NCBI GenBank assembly: GCA_015143295.1
Contig: CM026564.1
Coordinates: forward strand, 16,480,416 to 16,544,415
Source of the DNA: Tetracentron sinense
Taxonomy: Eukaryota > Streptophyta > Magnoliopsida > Trochodendrales > Trochodendraceae
Length of the DNA: 64,000 nucleotides
Direction: 5' to 3'
The notes beneath the pieces are model-generated. The model had not been told where the DNA came from and made no database searches. It saw only the letters and a list, made by a program, of their open reading frames with translations. This document shows positions 10,601 to 22,073 of this stretch, in pieces. A program made the position numbers and the translations under genes. Positions within the stretch are counted from its first letter, which is position 1, and every line of letters begins with the position of its first letter.

Positions 10601-11856
10601 CTATTATATCTGATTTCACCTGGAGTCCCCTCTAGCAATTTCCGCAGATCAGCTAATAGTGTGGAATGAACTTCAGTTAGTGGATATTAATGTATCCTTA
10701 CCTTCTAATCATGTAATTTGGAAGCCCAATAGTAAAGGATCCTACTCTCTCAAATCAGCCTGGGATAGCATCAGATTGCACAAACCTCTTGTGTCTTGGT
10801 GGAGCCTTGCATGGTCGGGTCATCACATCCCAAGACAATCCTTTATCTCCTGGTTAGCCATTTCAAACAAACTATAAACTCAAGATCACCTTCTCTCCCT
10901 AAACATCATCTCTCACTCCCGCTGTATCTTCTATTGGGCTTCTTCTGAAAACCTCCAACATCCGTTTTTTGAATGTCACTTCACAAATCAAATATGGAGA
11001 TCAATTCTTAGCCTATGCCGATATTCATCCAGACAGATCCTTCCTTGGAATCGTGAAGTTGATTAATGGGCTGCCAAATAATTTCATCGTATACAACTAA
11101 TTCAAAACATCAAGAGAATTGCTTTCAGCGCTGCAATATATCACATTTGGAGTGAAAGAAATAACCGAATATTTTCCAACTCCTTCAAGCATGTGGGTTC
11201 TCTTATAAGCTTCATCATTGCTGATACTAGGCTTAAGATTGAGGTCCAAAATGCTCTAGTAAGACACAGCCTTCAACAAAGAATTCCTTTTATCTTGGCA
11301 GATCAACTCGAAGTTCTTCATGAAACCTAAAATCTAGGTGCTCTTGGTCTCCGCCCCCTCCAGATCACTGGGTTTTAAATAGTGATGGTTCAGTTAGAAA
11401 TGGTGCAGCGGGCTTTGGGGGTCTTCGTAGAGATTGTAATGGACATCTGCGGCAGAAACAGACATTTGAAAGTTGGGGATCTAGCAATTGCTCATGGCAT
11501 CTAGCATATTTCCATTGACTCAGACTCTTTGCAAGCTACTCGTTTTTTGAAGACTGTAGTGATCCACCTTGGTGTCTTGCGAATTTAGTTACCAAATGCA
11601 CTCAAAAGTTGTCCAGATTCTCTTCTCACTCCATACATCACATCTGGAGGGAAAGTAACTCAAGAGTAGGTTTTTTAGCTGAATTTTGTAATCTTAATTG
11701 TTCCACTATTCTCTTCTTACCAAGGGATTTTCCCCCCGATCTCTCCATCATTTTGAAGGACAGATCTGATTGCAAATACCTTAGATTGTAATTTTCCCTC
11801 TTTTTAATTGATCTGGACTGGTCCACCTAATCCCAGCTTACCCTCCAAAAAAAAAA
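10601..11856 (+). mobile_element. LINE-E, 5'-truncated LINE (zf-RVT and RNase H only)
   Basis: Begins at about 10601 inside the linker before zf-RVT and ends with poly(A) at 11847-11856. zf-RVT is open at 10659-10877 (VIWKPNSKGSYSLKSAWDS). The zinc site is degraded to CIFYWAS...FFECHF near 10925-10980. RNase H is visible as NSDGSVRNGAAGFGG (about 11375) and the final HHIWRESNSR (about 11635); its middle is decayed. The 3' stem is present but mutated (11818-11834). Satellite words on both sides share TCCTA, a possible short target duplication. Confidence 0.8.
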
Positions 11857-13767
11857 TTCCTAACCGGGACTCCTTTTTTGACATGGTCTATTACGACGCA
11901 TTAGATCAATCTATCCCAACTTTCAGAATTGGATTCGTTCAGTTTTAGTCCTCGTGCGCCCAATTTAAGCAACAAGGTTCATAAGTTGGCTAAGTTTCAA
12001 AGTATTAAAAATGTAACCTAGAGTTGCGCACAGAATCCCAACAGGGACTCCTTTTACAACATCATCTGCTCTAAAACATTTTTACAAACTATGTTAATAG
12101 AATTAGTTTCATTCAGTTTTGGCTTCGTTAGCCCAATTTCGGCAATGAGGGACATAAGTTGCCTAAGTTTCAAGGCACTAAAAAAATAACCTACAACTAC
12201 AGACAAGAGCCAATTTAGGGCTCCTTTTTCTACGCGATCTGCTCCGACACATGTTTTAACCAAGAGGATTTTACTGTTTGTAGGCTCATTGAGCCATGAC
12301 GTCCCACTCTTTCCAGTTTGACAAACATTTCGGGTTTTGTGGAGCCCACCCCAAAGTGCTTCTCTTTCAGCCAAGATAGTGGGGGCGTATATGGTTAGCA
12401 ATCCCCTTAGTTATAGTGGGGGCATATATGTCACTCTGACGCATTTGTTTCAATCTATCATAAAATCTAAAATTGGTTTTGTTCAACCTCGTCTGCTCTA
12501 TTTGGGCAACGAGATTTTGAAGTTCCCTAAGTTTCAAACTACTAAAAAAAGTAAACTAGAGCTATGAACAAAATCCCAATAGGGACTCCTTTGTCAACAC
12601 GGTCTGCTAAAAAGCATTTGTTTCAATTAATCCTAACTTTTAAATTTTGTTTCGTTCAATTTGGACCTCGTTTGCCCTATTTAGGCACCAAAGTTCATAA
12701 GTTGTGTAAGTTTTAACCTACTAAAAAGTAATCTAGAGTTGCACATAGAATCCCAACAGAGATTCCTTTTCAATGCGGTCTGGTCAGAAGCATTTGTTTC
12801 AATCAATCGAAATTTTTAGAATTGGTTTCGTTAAGTTTAAACCCAGTTTTTCGATTTAGGCAATGAGGTTAATAAGTTGCCAAAGTTTGAAAATACCAAA
12901 AAAAAAGTAACCTAGAGCTCCACACAGAATCCAAACAGGACTCCTTTTTCAAGGAGGTGTGCTCTAACGTATTTGTTTCAATATATCCTAACTTTTAGAA
13001 TAATTTTCGTGCAATTTAGTCCTCATTTTCCCGATTTCGGCTACGTGGTTCCTAAGTTGCCTAAGTTTCAATATATTAAAAAAAAATTAGCCTAGACCTA
13101 CGCACATAATCCCAACAGAGATTCTTTTTTCGTCACTGTTTACTCCAACACATTTGTTTCAATCTATCTTAATTTTTGAATTGGTTTCGTTTAGTTTATA
13201 CCTCGTTTGTTCGATTTAGGCAATAAGGTTCAATAGTTGCCTAAGTTTCAAACTATTAAAAAAAGTAACTAGAGCAGCAGACAGAATCTCAACTATGACT
13301 CTTTATTTGATGCGGTCTGCTCCGACTGATATGTTTCAATATATCCTAACTTTTAGAATTAGTTTCATTCGGTTTAGACCTAGTTTGTTGTTTGTCCGAT
13401 TTGGGCAACGAGGTTAATAAGTTTTCTAATTCAAACTATTAAGAAAAGTAAACTAGAGCTACGCACAGAAGCCCAACAGTACTCCTTTTGGACGACGAAT
13501 GTTCCAACCCATTTGTTTCAATTTATCATAACTTATAGATTGGTTTCGTTCAGTTTAGACCTCGTGTACCTGATTTGGGCAATGTTGTTCATAAGTTACC
13601 TAAGTTATAGGCTCCAAAAAAAGTAACCTGAAGCCGAAGACTGAATCACAATTGAGACTCCTTTTTCGACGTGATCTACTATGAAGCATTTGTTTCAACA
13701 TATCCTACCAACTAGAATTGGTTTTTTTCTATTTAGACCTCGTCTGCCCGATTTGGCAATGTGGTTA
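11857..13767. repeat. Satellite array, about 178-bp monomers, about 10 copies
   Basis: The anchor word (cataagttg or a close variant) recurs at about 11980, 12153, 12516, 12696, 12871, 13051, 13231, 13416 and 13590. Spacings are 173, 363, 180, 175, 180, 180, 185 and 174. The 363 step is one expanded unit. Other shared words are tgtttcaatctatcctaac, ttcgttcagttt and cccaacaggactcc. Monomers are clearly diverged. No coding content; short open frames here are chance. The array ends sharply at the TEK-1 LTR. Confidence 0.85.
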
Positions 13768-14173
13768 TGTCGCGACCCAAAACCCACCCTACGAGTTAGA
13801 GTGAATCTTGGACGATTTATCATGACTTACATGACATGCTTGAGAAGTCATCCTGCAAAACACACGGAGCATATACAATAGAGGACAAAATAGCAGAAGC
13901 ATAAACTAAAAAAAAAAAAACATGGCACAGCGGAAGTCTAACCAAAACCTCTTTATATATACATGATCCAAATTTTTATACAAAAGTGTAAACGAAAATA
14001 AAGGTGCGGACATGCCTGCCAAAATACATGAGTACATAATCTCTTGCTCTCACCCACACTCACTTAGAATCTACCACCTAATAGTAACCATCTACATGAG
14101 GCTCCTCAGCAGAGACCTCCTCAAAGTATTCATCTTCCTCCTATGGACCAGGAGTACAAATGTTGAAAGGAGC
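13768..14173 (-). repeat. TEK-1 3' LTR, outer part (family alpha)
   Basis: Starts with TGTCGCGACCC, the inverted end of a family-alpha LTR. After 406 bp it is interrupted by TEK-2 and resumes at 54285. The last five bases here, GGAGC (14169-14173), recur at 54285-54289. TEK-1 lies in the satellite; the flanking pentamer is GGTTA but its other end is outside the window. Confidence 0.85.
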
Positions 14174-16399
14174 TGTTGCGACCCAAAACCCACCCTAAGA
14201 GTTAGAGTGAATCTTGGACGACTTACCATGACCTACGTTACATGCTTGGCAAACCATTCTGCAAAATACATGGAGTATATACGATAAAGGACAATAATAG
14301 CGGAAACATACCCTACATAGCACAGCGGAAGTCTAACAAAACCTCTATGTATATATATGTAATCCAAGTTTGTACAAAATGAAGTCAACAAAAAAAGGTG
14401 CGGACATGCCCGCCAAAATACATGAATATACTTTTTCAACCTCACCCACAGATCACTCAGAATCTACCACCTAATATTACTTATTTACATGAGGCTCCTC
14501 CGTAGGTTCCTCAACATACTCCTCCTCCACCCAAGGGCCAGGAGCACAGATATCAAATGGAGCAGCTGCTCCCTCAGTACCTGCTGACATAAACGTACGG
14601 CTGAGCATAGAATACTCAGCATGTACTAATTGCTAACTAACAGTCACAGCATAACAATAACAATATATAAAGCAGGAAGCAATTCTTATCATAACAGGAA
14701 AGTAAAACAGTTTATATTCATGCTTGCATCACATAAAAGCCGATAAATCTCCTGAAATCATCGTGCGCTTGACTTGACTTGAAAGTACTCTTTTCGTGCT
14801 TGAAATATTTGTCATGTCTATCTTGCTTGATCTTGTCGAGCGTGTCATGTCATGCGTGTCATGTGTACTTGCTTGGAATTTAAACATGCTCATGTAACTT
14901 GTGAGATGCACTTGTGAGATATACTTGGGAGGGAGGGGAGACCCCTATTTCAATGATATGCACTTGAGAGGGAAGGGAGACCCTTCTTTCAATGATATAC
15001 TTGTGAGTGAGGGGAGACTTCTCATGAAAGGGAAGGAAGTGTAAACTCCCTCCTATGCAATGTTGGTTCTTGTCTTCTTGTCAAAAGCGAGGTAAAACAT
15101 ATTGTAAGATATGTCCCACCTCTAAACCTTATTCTTGAAAACGCCGGTAACCCATGTCATGCATGCCGTGCTCGTGGGATCGTGTACATACTTTCATTTG
15201 GAATTAAATATGACATTTGGGATTTCAACAATATATAGAATATCATAATTTTAAACAAGTAAGTATTCATGTCATTTAAAGAAAGCAATTAATCACACTA
15301 TCATAAACCCTAGCAATTTCATACGCTTTAAAATATGCATTTCTTGATTTACAACTCATTTTCTTTACCTTCGCATTTCATCAAACATGTGGTGTGTACG
15401 TTATTTGTTAAGGCCTACACCATACTTTTCTAGGTGAGTTTATGTTCACAACATACATGTGTGTTTATTATTGGTACAATACCCTTCCCATTCCATTCAT
15501 CACAACACATTCAAATGGCATCTATCGCCCAACACCCATCTCCTTCCATGCATCCCAACTCATAGCATAGTTATAGTTTAGGGAAAACAAAGAAATAAGG
15601 AAATAAAAGAGGAAGCCATAACTAGGAGGGTAGCAAAAGGTACCGACCTTGAAGAAGCGAGGAAAAGCCCTCCAAAACGTGAGTGGAGTCGCTGCCCTAA
15701 CTTGGAGAACGTGCTCCTCACGAGCTTGTACCTTGGATTGAAGAATCCAAGCCTTGAGTAGTCTTTAAACCCTTGATTTGCTTCAAGAGGGTGCTCTAGG
15801 TTATAATCCCCTTTTTTTTCCTCTCTCTTTCTTTCAAATAACCTAAGTATGGTGAATGAGACCCCCAAGACTTGGGCAAGCCTTAATAGGTAAGGGTGTA
15901 ACGCCCAAATGATGAAACAACCCTTAATGAAATTCTGCAAAACCCGATAGACCGATCGATCGGTGGTAAATACCGAGCGATCGGTCGCCTACCAAGCGGC
16001 CGGTGTTTTGACCGATCGACTGGTTAAAAACAAGCTCTCTGGATTTTTTTCCATACAAAAAAGTGCACCAGTCGATAGCTACCAATCAATTGGTTATAGA
16101 CCGATCGATCACTACATGGACCGAGCGATCGGTGCTCTGCAAATTTCTACATTGATTCCATTTTTCACCAATTCCTACTAATTGGACTTATCCTACTTCC
16201 CTTTTGACCTTTTCTAAACATGACTAGGAATTTTTCAAGGCTATAGTTCATTATTAAATATTTTATTTAATTATTTTATAACACCATTGCACCTTTTTCT
16301 CAAATGCTCCAAATTCTCATTTTATGAAAAAGGAGATTACAAGGACATCATGCCTTAACACACATTCCAAGACATATGCAAAAGTTTCGAGGCTCTACA
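14174..16399 (-). repeat. TEK-2 3' LTR (family alpha)
   Basis: Ends are TGTTGCGACCC and GGCTCTACA. Read on the minus strand it holds a palindrome array (15951-16133), a TATA-like TATTAAGG (15881-15888) and three GC hairpins 39 bp apart (14933-15023). A purine-rich tract just outside the LTR (aaaggggaagga, 16400-16412 inverted) fits the polypurine primer of second-strand synthesis. Confidence 0.88.
15951..16133 (-). promoter_or_regulatory. U3 palindrome array, ACCGATCGATCGGT type
   Basis: Sites start at about 15951, 15972, 15991 and 16011, then 16068, 16081, 16100 and 16120. Most steps are 19-21 bp. Two are close to the perfect 14-mer palindrome; others have one to three changes. The TATA-like box at 15881-15888 is 62 bp away, so the array sits where proximal promoter elements would be. 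A regulatory role is inference. Confidence 0.55.
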
Positions 16400-16490
16400 T
16401 CCTTCCCCTTTATAAAAATTTCGTCCTCGAAATTTGAACGATATTGGCATTACAAAACCAAAACAAAATTACATGGTACCTACAAAACTC

Positions 16491-17158
16491 ATTCAAACAA
16501 CTCCGGATACTTTCCTTTAACTTTAGCCTCATGCTCCCATGTAGCCTCTTCCCGAGCATGATGTTGCCATTGCACGAGAACCAATGGGATAGTCTTGTTG
16601 CGAAGGACTTGATCTCTCTGATCCAATATATGAACCGACTTTTCAACCAAAGTGAGGTCCTCTTGGATTTCCATCGGTTCCAACTCTAAGACATTCGAAA
16701 GGTCCGCAATGTACTTCCGAAGCATAGACACGTGGAAAACGTTGTGAACCGCGACCATATGAGATGGAAGAGCTACCCAGTAAGCAACTTCACCAACTCG
16801 CGTGATAATCTCAAAGGGCTCGACATATCGAGGACTAAGCTTGCCTCTTCTGCCAAATCTCATAATTCCTTTGCTAGGAAATACTTTCACAAAGACTCGA
16901 TCCCCAACCTGGAATTCTAAGTCCCTGCGACGAGTGTCAGCATAGCTCTTTTGACGATCTTGAGCGGCTTTCAACCGATCCCGGACGATCTTAACCTTGT
17001 TCGCAGTTTGCTCTATCCAACTCAGGACCCAACACCTTTCTCTCCCATACCTCATCCTAGTAGAGAGGAGACCTGCAGCTTCGCCCATACAAAGCCTCAT
17101 ATGGTGCAATTTGGATGCTCGCCTGGTAGCTATTGTTGTAGGCGAATTCAACCAAAGG
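16491..17158 (-). pseudogene. TEK-2 integrase, C-terminal part with chromodomain-like end
   Basis: Reads [12 protein letters not shown] (about 17155), [28 protein letters not shown] (the GPY/F region follows as LSPRYVEPFEI), VFHVSMLRKYI and finally VLVQWQHHAREEATWE...KYPELFE at 16491. The last block is the chromodomain-like tail typical of Tekay/Del-type chromoviruses, thought to steer integration to marked chromatin. A frame change lies near 17060. The upstream half of the integrase is 4 kb away because LINE-F inserted here. Confidence 0.85.
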
Positions 17159-17166
17159 ATACTCGG

Positions 17167-17620
17167 ACTCATTTCTAGCCTCATTTATATATGCCTCCAC
17201 CATTGCTTTGGAGCGCCAAGCCCTTTGGATTGATCTGTCCTCACTTGGACCTAGTATGGAACCTTGGATTCTTTTGGGCAATTTCAACTTGGTGTGCTCC
17301 CAAAGGGAGAAACTTGGAGGCACTCCCTTCCAGCCAAACAGAGCTACTGAATTCCTTGACTGTTTGCTCCATAATGAAGTGTTTGATCTCAAAAGTACTG
17401 GCCTGTTCTACACTTGGAATAACTCTTCTCACTCTGGAAGCAACATAATCCAATGTAAGCTTGACAGGGTCTTAACTAATATCCATTGGTGCAGCAAGTA
17501 TGACGCCTCTGAAGCATCCTTTCTTCCTCACAGAATCTCTAATCATTCTCCTTTGTTGGCCACTATTAGACAGTACACTCCTGAAGGGAAAAAACCATTC
17601 AAATTCTTCAATTATTAGAC
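17167..17620 (+). pseudogene. LINE-F endonuclease, C-terminal half
   Basis: The frame from 17167 gives [20 protein letters not shown] and WILLGNFN at about 17265, where the GDFN aspartate has become asparagine. [20 protein letters not shown] and the NHSPLLA block (SDH-type motif, written SNHSP) follow at about 17400-17560, ending at a stop in KFFNY (17618). The D-to-N change alone would cripple the nuclease. Confidence 0.85.
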
Positions 17621-17645
17621 TAGACACCCAGAATTTAAGGCAACA

Positions 17646-19500
17646 GTGGCTGAATCTTGGCTTTCTCTTATCAGAGGCAACCCAATGTTTCGGCTCACTC
17701 AAAAATTACGTGCTCTGAAAGTTAAACTTCGCCTATGGAGTAAGGTTCATTTTGCTAATCTTTCCTCTCGTTCTGCAAATCTTAAAATCACCCTCAATGA
17801 TATCCAGGTCCAACATCACAACAACCCTCTTGATGACTCTCTTATAGCAGCTGAAAAGCAGATCCTTGCTGATTATTCTTCCGCTGCAAGCTACGAAGAA
17901 GCTACAATCAAGCAACAATCTCGGATTCAATGGCTCTCTCTTGGGGATTGTAATTCCAACTTCTTCTACAAAAGCCTCCTATCTCGTCGCAGCTTCAACA
18001 GAATCACCTCTATCTCTGTGCTTGATAATCGAATTGTGGATGAGAACGTTATAAAGTCTGAAGCTGTGAACTTCTTCAAGACTCTCTTATCAAAGCCCGA
18101 AAATGAATCCATCTTAGATCTCTCCAACCTCCCATCTCTCAGCCGGCTATCAAGTGTGGAAGGCCAGCAGATCATTTCTAAAATCTCAGAAGAGGAGATT
18201 AAATGGGCCATCTTTGATATGAAGGATGATAAATCCCCAGGACCCGATGGATACACAGCTTTGTTCTTCAAAGTGTGTTGGGATATTGTCAGTTCAGATG
18301 TGATAAAAGCTATTAAGAGCTTCTTGAGCTCTTCCAGTTTGCTCTCTGAATTAAACTCTACCTTCATCACCCTGATTCCTAAGGTGGCTTGTCCCAACTC
18401 CTCTGCTAATTTTCGTCCTATATCCTTGTGTAATGTTGTTTACAAATGCATATCAAAGATCCTTGCCAATCGCATCAAAAAGACTCTGCCCTCTATTGTG
18501 AGTGAGAACCAGGCTGCTTTCATCCATGGGCGAAAGATATCTGATAGTAGTATTCTCCTCACGCATGAATTAATTCGAAACTATCACAGAGACAAAGGAA
18601 AGCCTTGGTGTGCTATAAAGATTGACCTTCTTTAAGGCTTTTGACATTGTCCGATGGGACTTTTTGCTTAAGATGCTAGACCTGATGGGATTCCCAGACA
18701 CTTTTATCAACTGGATCACCCCATGTATCTCTTCTCCTAAATTCTCAGTTGTGCTAAATGGCTCCCCCGAGGGCTACTTCAACAGCTCCCGTGGTCTCTG
18801 GCAAGGCGACCCTCTCTCTCCCTTTTTATTTATCATAGCGATGGAGGGTTTCTCGGCTCTCCTAGATCAACTTTTTCACTCGGGCCACATCATGCCTCAT
18901 TTCAGGTGCGAGAACCCCTTAGGCTCTCATATCAGTTTTGCAGATGATCTATTTGTGTTTCTTTCAACAGAGCCAAATTCTGCCATTGGGCTACAAAGAG
19001 TTCTTAGTCGTTTTTCCTCCATATCTGGGCTCTCGCCAAATCCTTCTAAGAGTCAGATGTTCTTCGCTGGTACCTCTTTGCTCACCCAACAAGCTTTCAA
19101 AAATGTGCTGCAATTCAACATCGGCAAGCTTCCTGTCAAGTATCTAGGCCTGCCCCTCACCTCTAGACGTCTCTCGGCCTCGGACTGCCAACCACTTTTG
19201 GACAGGATGCTATCCAAAATAAATAGCCGGAAAGCCAATTGTCTCTCCCATGCTGGTAGAGCTGAACTCATCAAATCTGTACTCAATAGCATTCATATCT
19301 ACTGGGCTCGTCTTTTCCTCATTCCAAAAAAGATCCTCAAGCTCGTGGAGCAGCTCTGTAGTCGGTTCCTCTGGGCTGGTCAAGGCCTTTGGAAAAAAAT
19401 ACACCCTATAACTTGGAATAAGGTCTGCTGCACCAAAGAAGAAGGAGGGTTGGCTTTTGCAAACTCTCGGATTGGAACAGAGCTGGCATTCTTGGATTGA
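17646..19500 (+). pseudogene. LINE-F reverse transcriptase, one frameshift
   Basis: Two open frames overlap at 18622-18635. The first (17646-18635) holds QQSRIQWLSLGDCN, DKSPGPDGYTALFF, LIPKVACP, FRPISLCNVVYKCISK and NQAAFIHGRKI. The second (18622-19500) holds KAFDIVRWDFL, SRGLWQGDPLSPFLF, the catalytic FADD (about 18940), KYLGLPLTSRRLSASDCQPL and SHAGRAELIKSVLNS. A single extra base in the KIDLRKAF block near 18633 separates them. In the RQGDP motif R is W. Otherwise the 600-residue domain is nearly whole, so this copy may be younger than its neighbours. Confidence 0.92.
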
Positions 19501-19589
19501 TTTAGGACATTGCTTCTAACTCTCAAGGCCTTTGGGCTAAATGGTGCCACTCCAAGCTCATCAAAAGAAAAAATTTCTGGACTATGAAG

Positions 19590-20930
19590 ATCCCAGAAGA
19601 TTGCTCCTGGGTCTGGAGGAATATTCTCAAATTAAGGAACGTAGCTAAAGATCTCATCACTTTCTCCATTGCTAACGGTAACAACACATCTCTCTGGCTT
19701 GATCCATGGCATCCGATGGGCATCCTCATTGAAGTCTTCGGGAACAGAATTCAATATGACTTTGGCTGGCCTTAGATGCTAAAGTCTCTGACATCATTTC
19801 CAATTTAGAATGGGACCCCCTCCATCGGTCTCAATTGATTTACTGTCAGTTTGGAACGAGCTTCATAAAGTTACAATTAACAATGAGCTGGAGAACGACT
19901 GTATAATCTGGAAACCGCACAGCTCTGGATTGTATACTTTGCAATCTGCGGGGTCTAGCATCAGAACTATGGAGAATTCTATATGCTGGCATTCCTTAGT
20001 CTGGGGCTCCAACTACATCCCCCACCATTCTTTCATCTCTTGGTTAGCAATTTCTAACAGGTTGCTAACTCAAGACAAGCTCCAGAGCCTTAACGTTCTT
20101 CAGCAGTCCACATGCTTTTTCTATCGGGCCCATCCTGAAAACACTAAACACCTTTTTTTCGATTGCATCTTCACCAAGCAGATCTAGGAAGGCGTCCTTA
20201 ATCTGAGTTGCTACTCTAATAGAACTATTTTTAGCCTTTGAAGATGAAATAGCCTGGGCCTCCACAGACTTCAAGGGTAAATCTTTAATAAGCACCATCA
20301 ATCGGATTGCCCTGTGTGCGATTATCTACTTCGTATGGCAGGAAAGGAACAATCATATCTTCACCAACATTTACAAGCCCGTAGACCACATCTTCCACAA
20401 TATTTTGAGAGACACAAGAATGAAATTCTCTGCCCAAGACAATCCTGTTGAAGATACTGCAGCCAACCATGAAGTTTTAAGCCGTTGGAAAATCAAAGGA
20501 AACTTCTTTTTCAATTCTTCGATCTATTGCTCCTGGGTCCCCCCCCTCTCCATGACAAATGGCTTTTGAACTGTGACGGATCTGTTCAGCATTCCCTTCC
20601 AGGCTTTGGTGGCATTTTTCGAGATCATCTAGGTACCCCTCTTCTCGCCTTTACTAAAGGTTTGAATGATATTGATGTCTTGAAGATGGAACTTATGGCT
20701 ATCAACCGTGGCCTAGATCTTGCAAAAATCAATGGTCTCTCCAACTTTTCTATTGCTTCGGACTCTTTAAATGCTTCTCTCTATCTCTCTAAGAAAGGTC
20801 CCCCCTCCTTGGCATCTCCGAAACTTGGTGACATCCACTCTTAGAAAAATGGAAGATCTATATGTTCCTTTGGTGCAGCATGTCTAGCGAGAAACAAACA
20901 AGGCAGTAGATTATTTAGCAAACTTTTGTA
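19590..20930 (+). pseudogene. LINE-F zf-RVT region and RNase H
   Basis: WRNILKLRNVAKDLITFSIANGNNTSLW (from about 19615) is the linker. A stop near 19774 and a frame change precede DCIIWKPHSSGLYTLQSAGSS (about 19897). The zinc site is changed to CFFYRAHPENTKHLFFDC (second cysteine is Y). RNase H: LLNCDGSVQHSLPGFGGI (about 20565), LKMELMAINRGL (about 20682) and ASDSLNASLYL (about 20755); the final block RETNKAVDYLANFC lies at about 20890 after a stop at 20842. Confidence 0.85.
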
Positions 20931-21056
20931 CTTCCATATGCTCTACTGTTCTTTCTCCTTCTGATTTTCCTTTGGATTTGGTATCCCTTGTAGATACAGA
21001 AAAATCGGGATTCAAATATCTCCATATATAATTGGTTCTTTTGTGGTAATATATCT

Positions 21057-21085
21057 GGTAGGGGTCCGCCTAACCCCAGCTTACC
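21057..21085 (+). other. LINE-F 3'-end stem-loop, extended
   Basis: GGGGT (21061-21065) pairs with ACCCC (21073-21077), and the flanking GGTA (21057-21060) pairs with TACC (21082-21085) beyond a 4-nt bulge. Best preserved copy of the shared LINE tail hairpin. Confidence 0.6.
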
Positions 21086-21098
21086 GTCCAAAAAAAAA

Positions 21099-22060
21099 GA
21101 AGTGCTCTTCCCAACTGCCCTTGAAATCCAACATACATGCCCGAAGTATGTCTTCAATGATCTGGTTCACCCTCTCAGTTTGTTCATCCGTATGTGGATG
21201 AAAGGTGGTGCTGAAATCAAGTCGGGAACCCATGGCATCCTGAAAACTCTTCCAAAACCTAGACGTGAATCTTGGATCCCGATTTGACACAATACTGACT
21301 GGCTCCCCGTGTAACCATACCTCTTCCTTGATATACAGTGTGGCCAACTGGCTAAAATTGAAAGTAGTCCGGTAGGGTAAGAAATGTGCAGACTTCGTCA
21401 AACGATCCACTACTACTCATATTGTATCCGAGTTCCTTGTCGTCTTTGGCAACCCAACAATGAAGTCCATGGAAATGTGCTCCCATTTCCACTCGGGAAT
21501 AGGGAGAGACTGTAATAGACCCGCCGGTCTCAAGTGCTCTGCCTTCACCTATTGCCACACTAAGCACCGTGTCACGTATTCTGCCACATCTCTCTTCATA
21601 TTTCGTCACCAAAAATACCCCTTGAGGTTCCGGTACATCTTCGTACCCCCAGGATGCACTGTATACTTCGAACGGTGGGCTTTATCCATAATTTCCCACC
21701 GAAGATACGCATTGGCCGGAACACACAATCTTCCCCTGAATGTAATAGCACCTCGTCTGGTCAGAGAAAAATCTTCACTACCCTTGGCAACTTCCTTCTC
21801 CCGGAAAGCCAACAAGTCAGCATCCGAGGCTTGATACTCTTGGATCAAATCTATAATGTACGGTCGAACCGTGATGTTTGCCAAGACAGGACTGCGGACT
21901 GAATCATTCATACTACTAATGTCTAGATTTGCCAAATCTTCTAATAGTTTCCATTCCTGCACCAACATGTGAACCCACAAACCCGGAGGTCTCCAATTCA
22001 AAGCGTCTGCCACTACATTTGCTTTGCCCGGGTGGTATTCGATGGTGCATTCATAGTCTT
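21099..22060 (-). pseudogene. TEK-2 integrase, N-terminal and catalytic part
   Basis: Read downward: KFLKDYECTIEYHPGKANVVADAL (end of RNase H, about 22070), RGAITFRGRLCVPAN, AHRSKYTVHPGGTKMY (zinc-binding histidines) and, after a frame change near 21600, a damaged CLVCQQ block. The catalytic core reads [12 protein letters not shown] (about 21405), VSIVSNRDPRF (second catalytic aspartate kept, the preceding D is N) and DEQTERVNQIIED (catalytic glutamate). It ends at GSWEEH next to LINE-F. Confidence 0.85.
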
Positions 22061-22073
22061 TCAAAAATTTCAT

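Larger units (their letters stand above)
17159..21098 (+). mobile_element. LINE-F, L1-type LINE inserted in TEK-2 integrase
   Basis: Starts in the endonuclease ([11 protein letters not shown] at about 17167) and ends with poly(A) at 21090-21098, after which integrase coding resumes at once. About 3.9 kb, 5'-truncated. It is the best preserved LINE of the window, with few stops. I could not define a clear target duplication. Confidence 0.9.
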
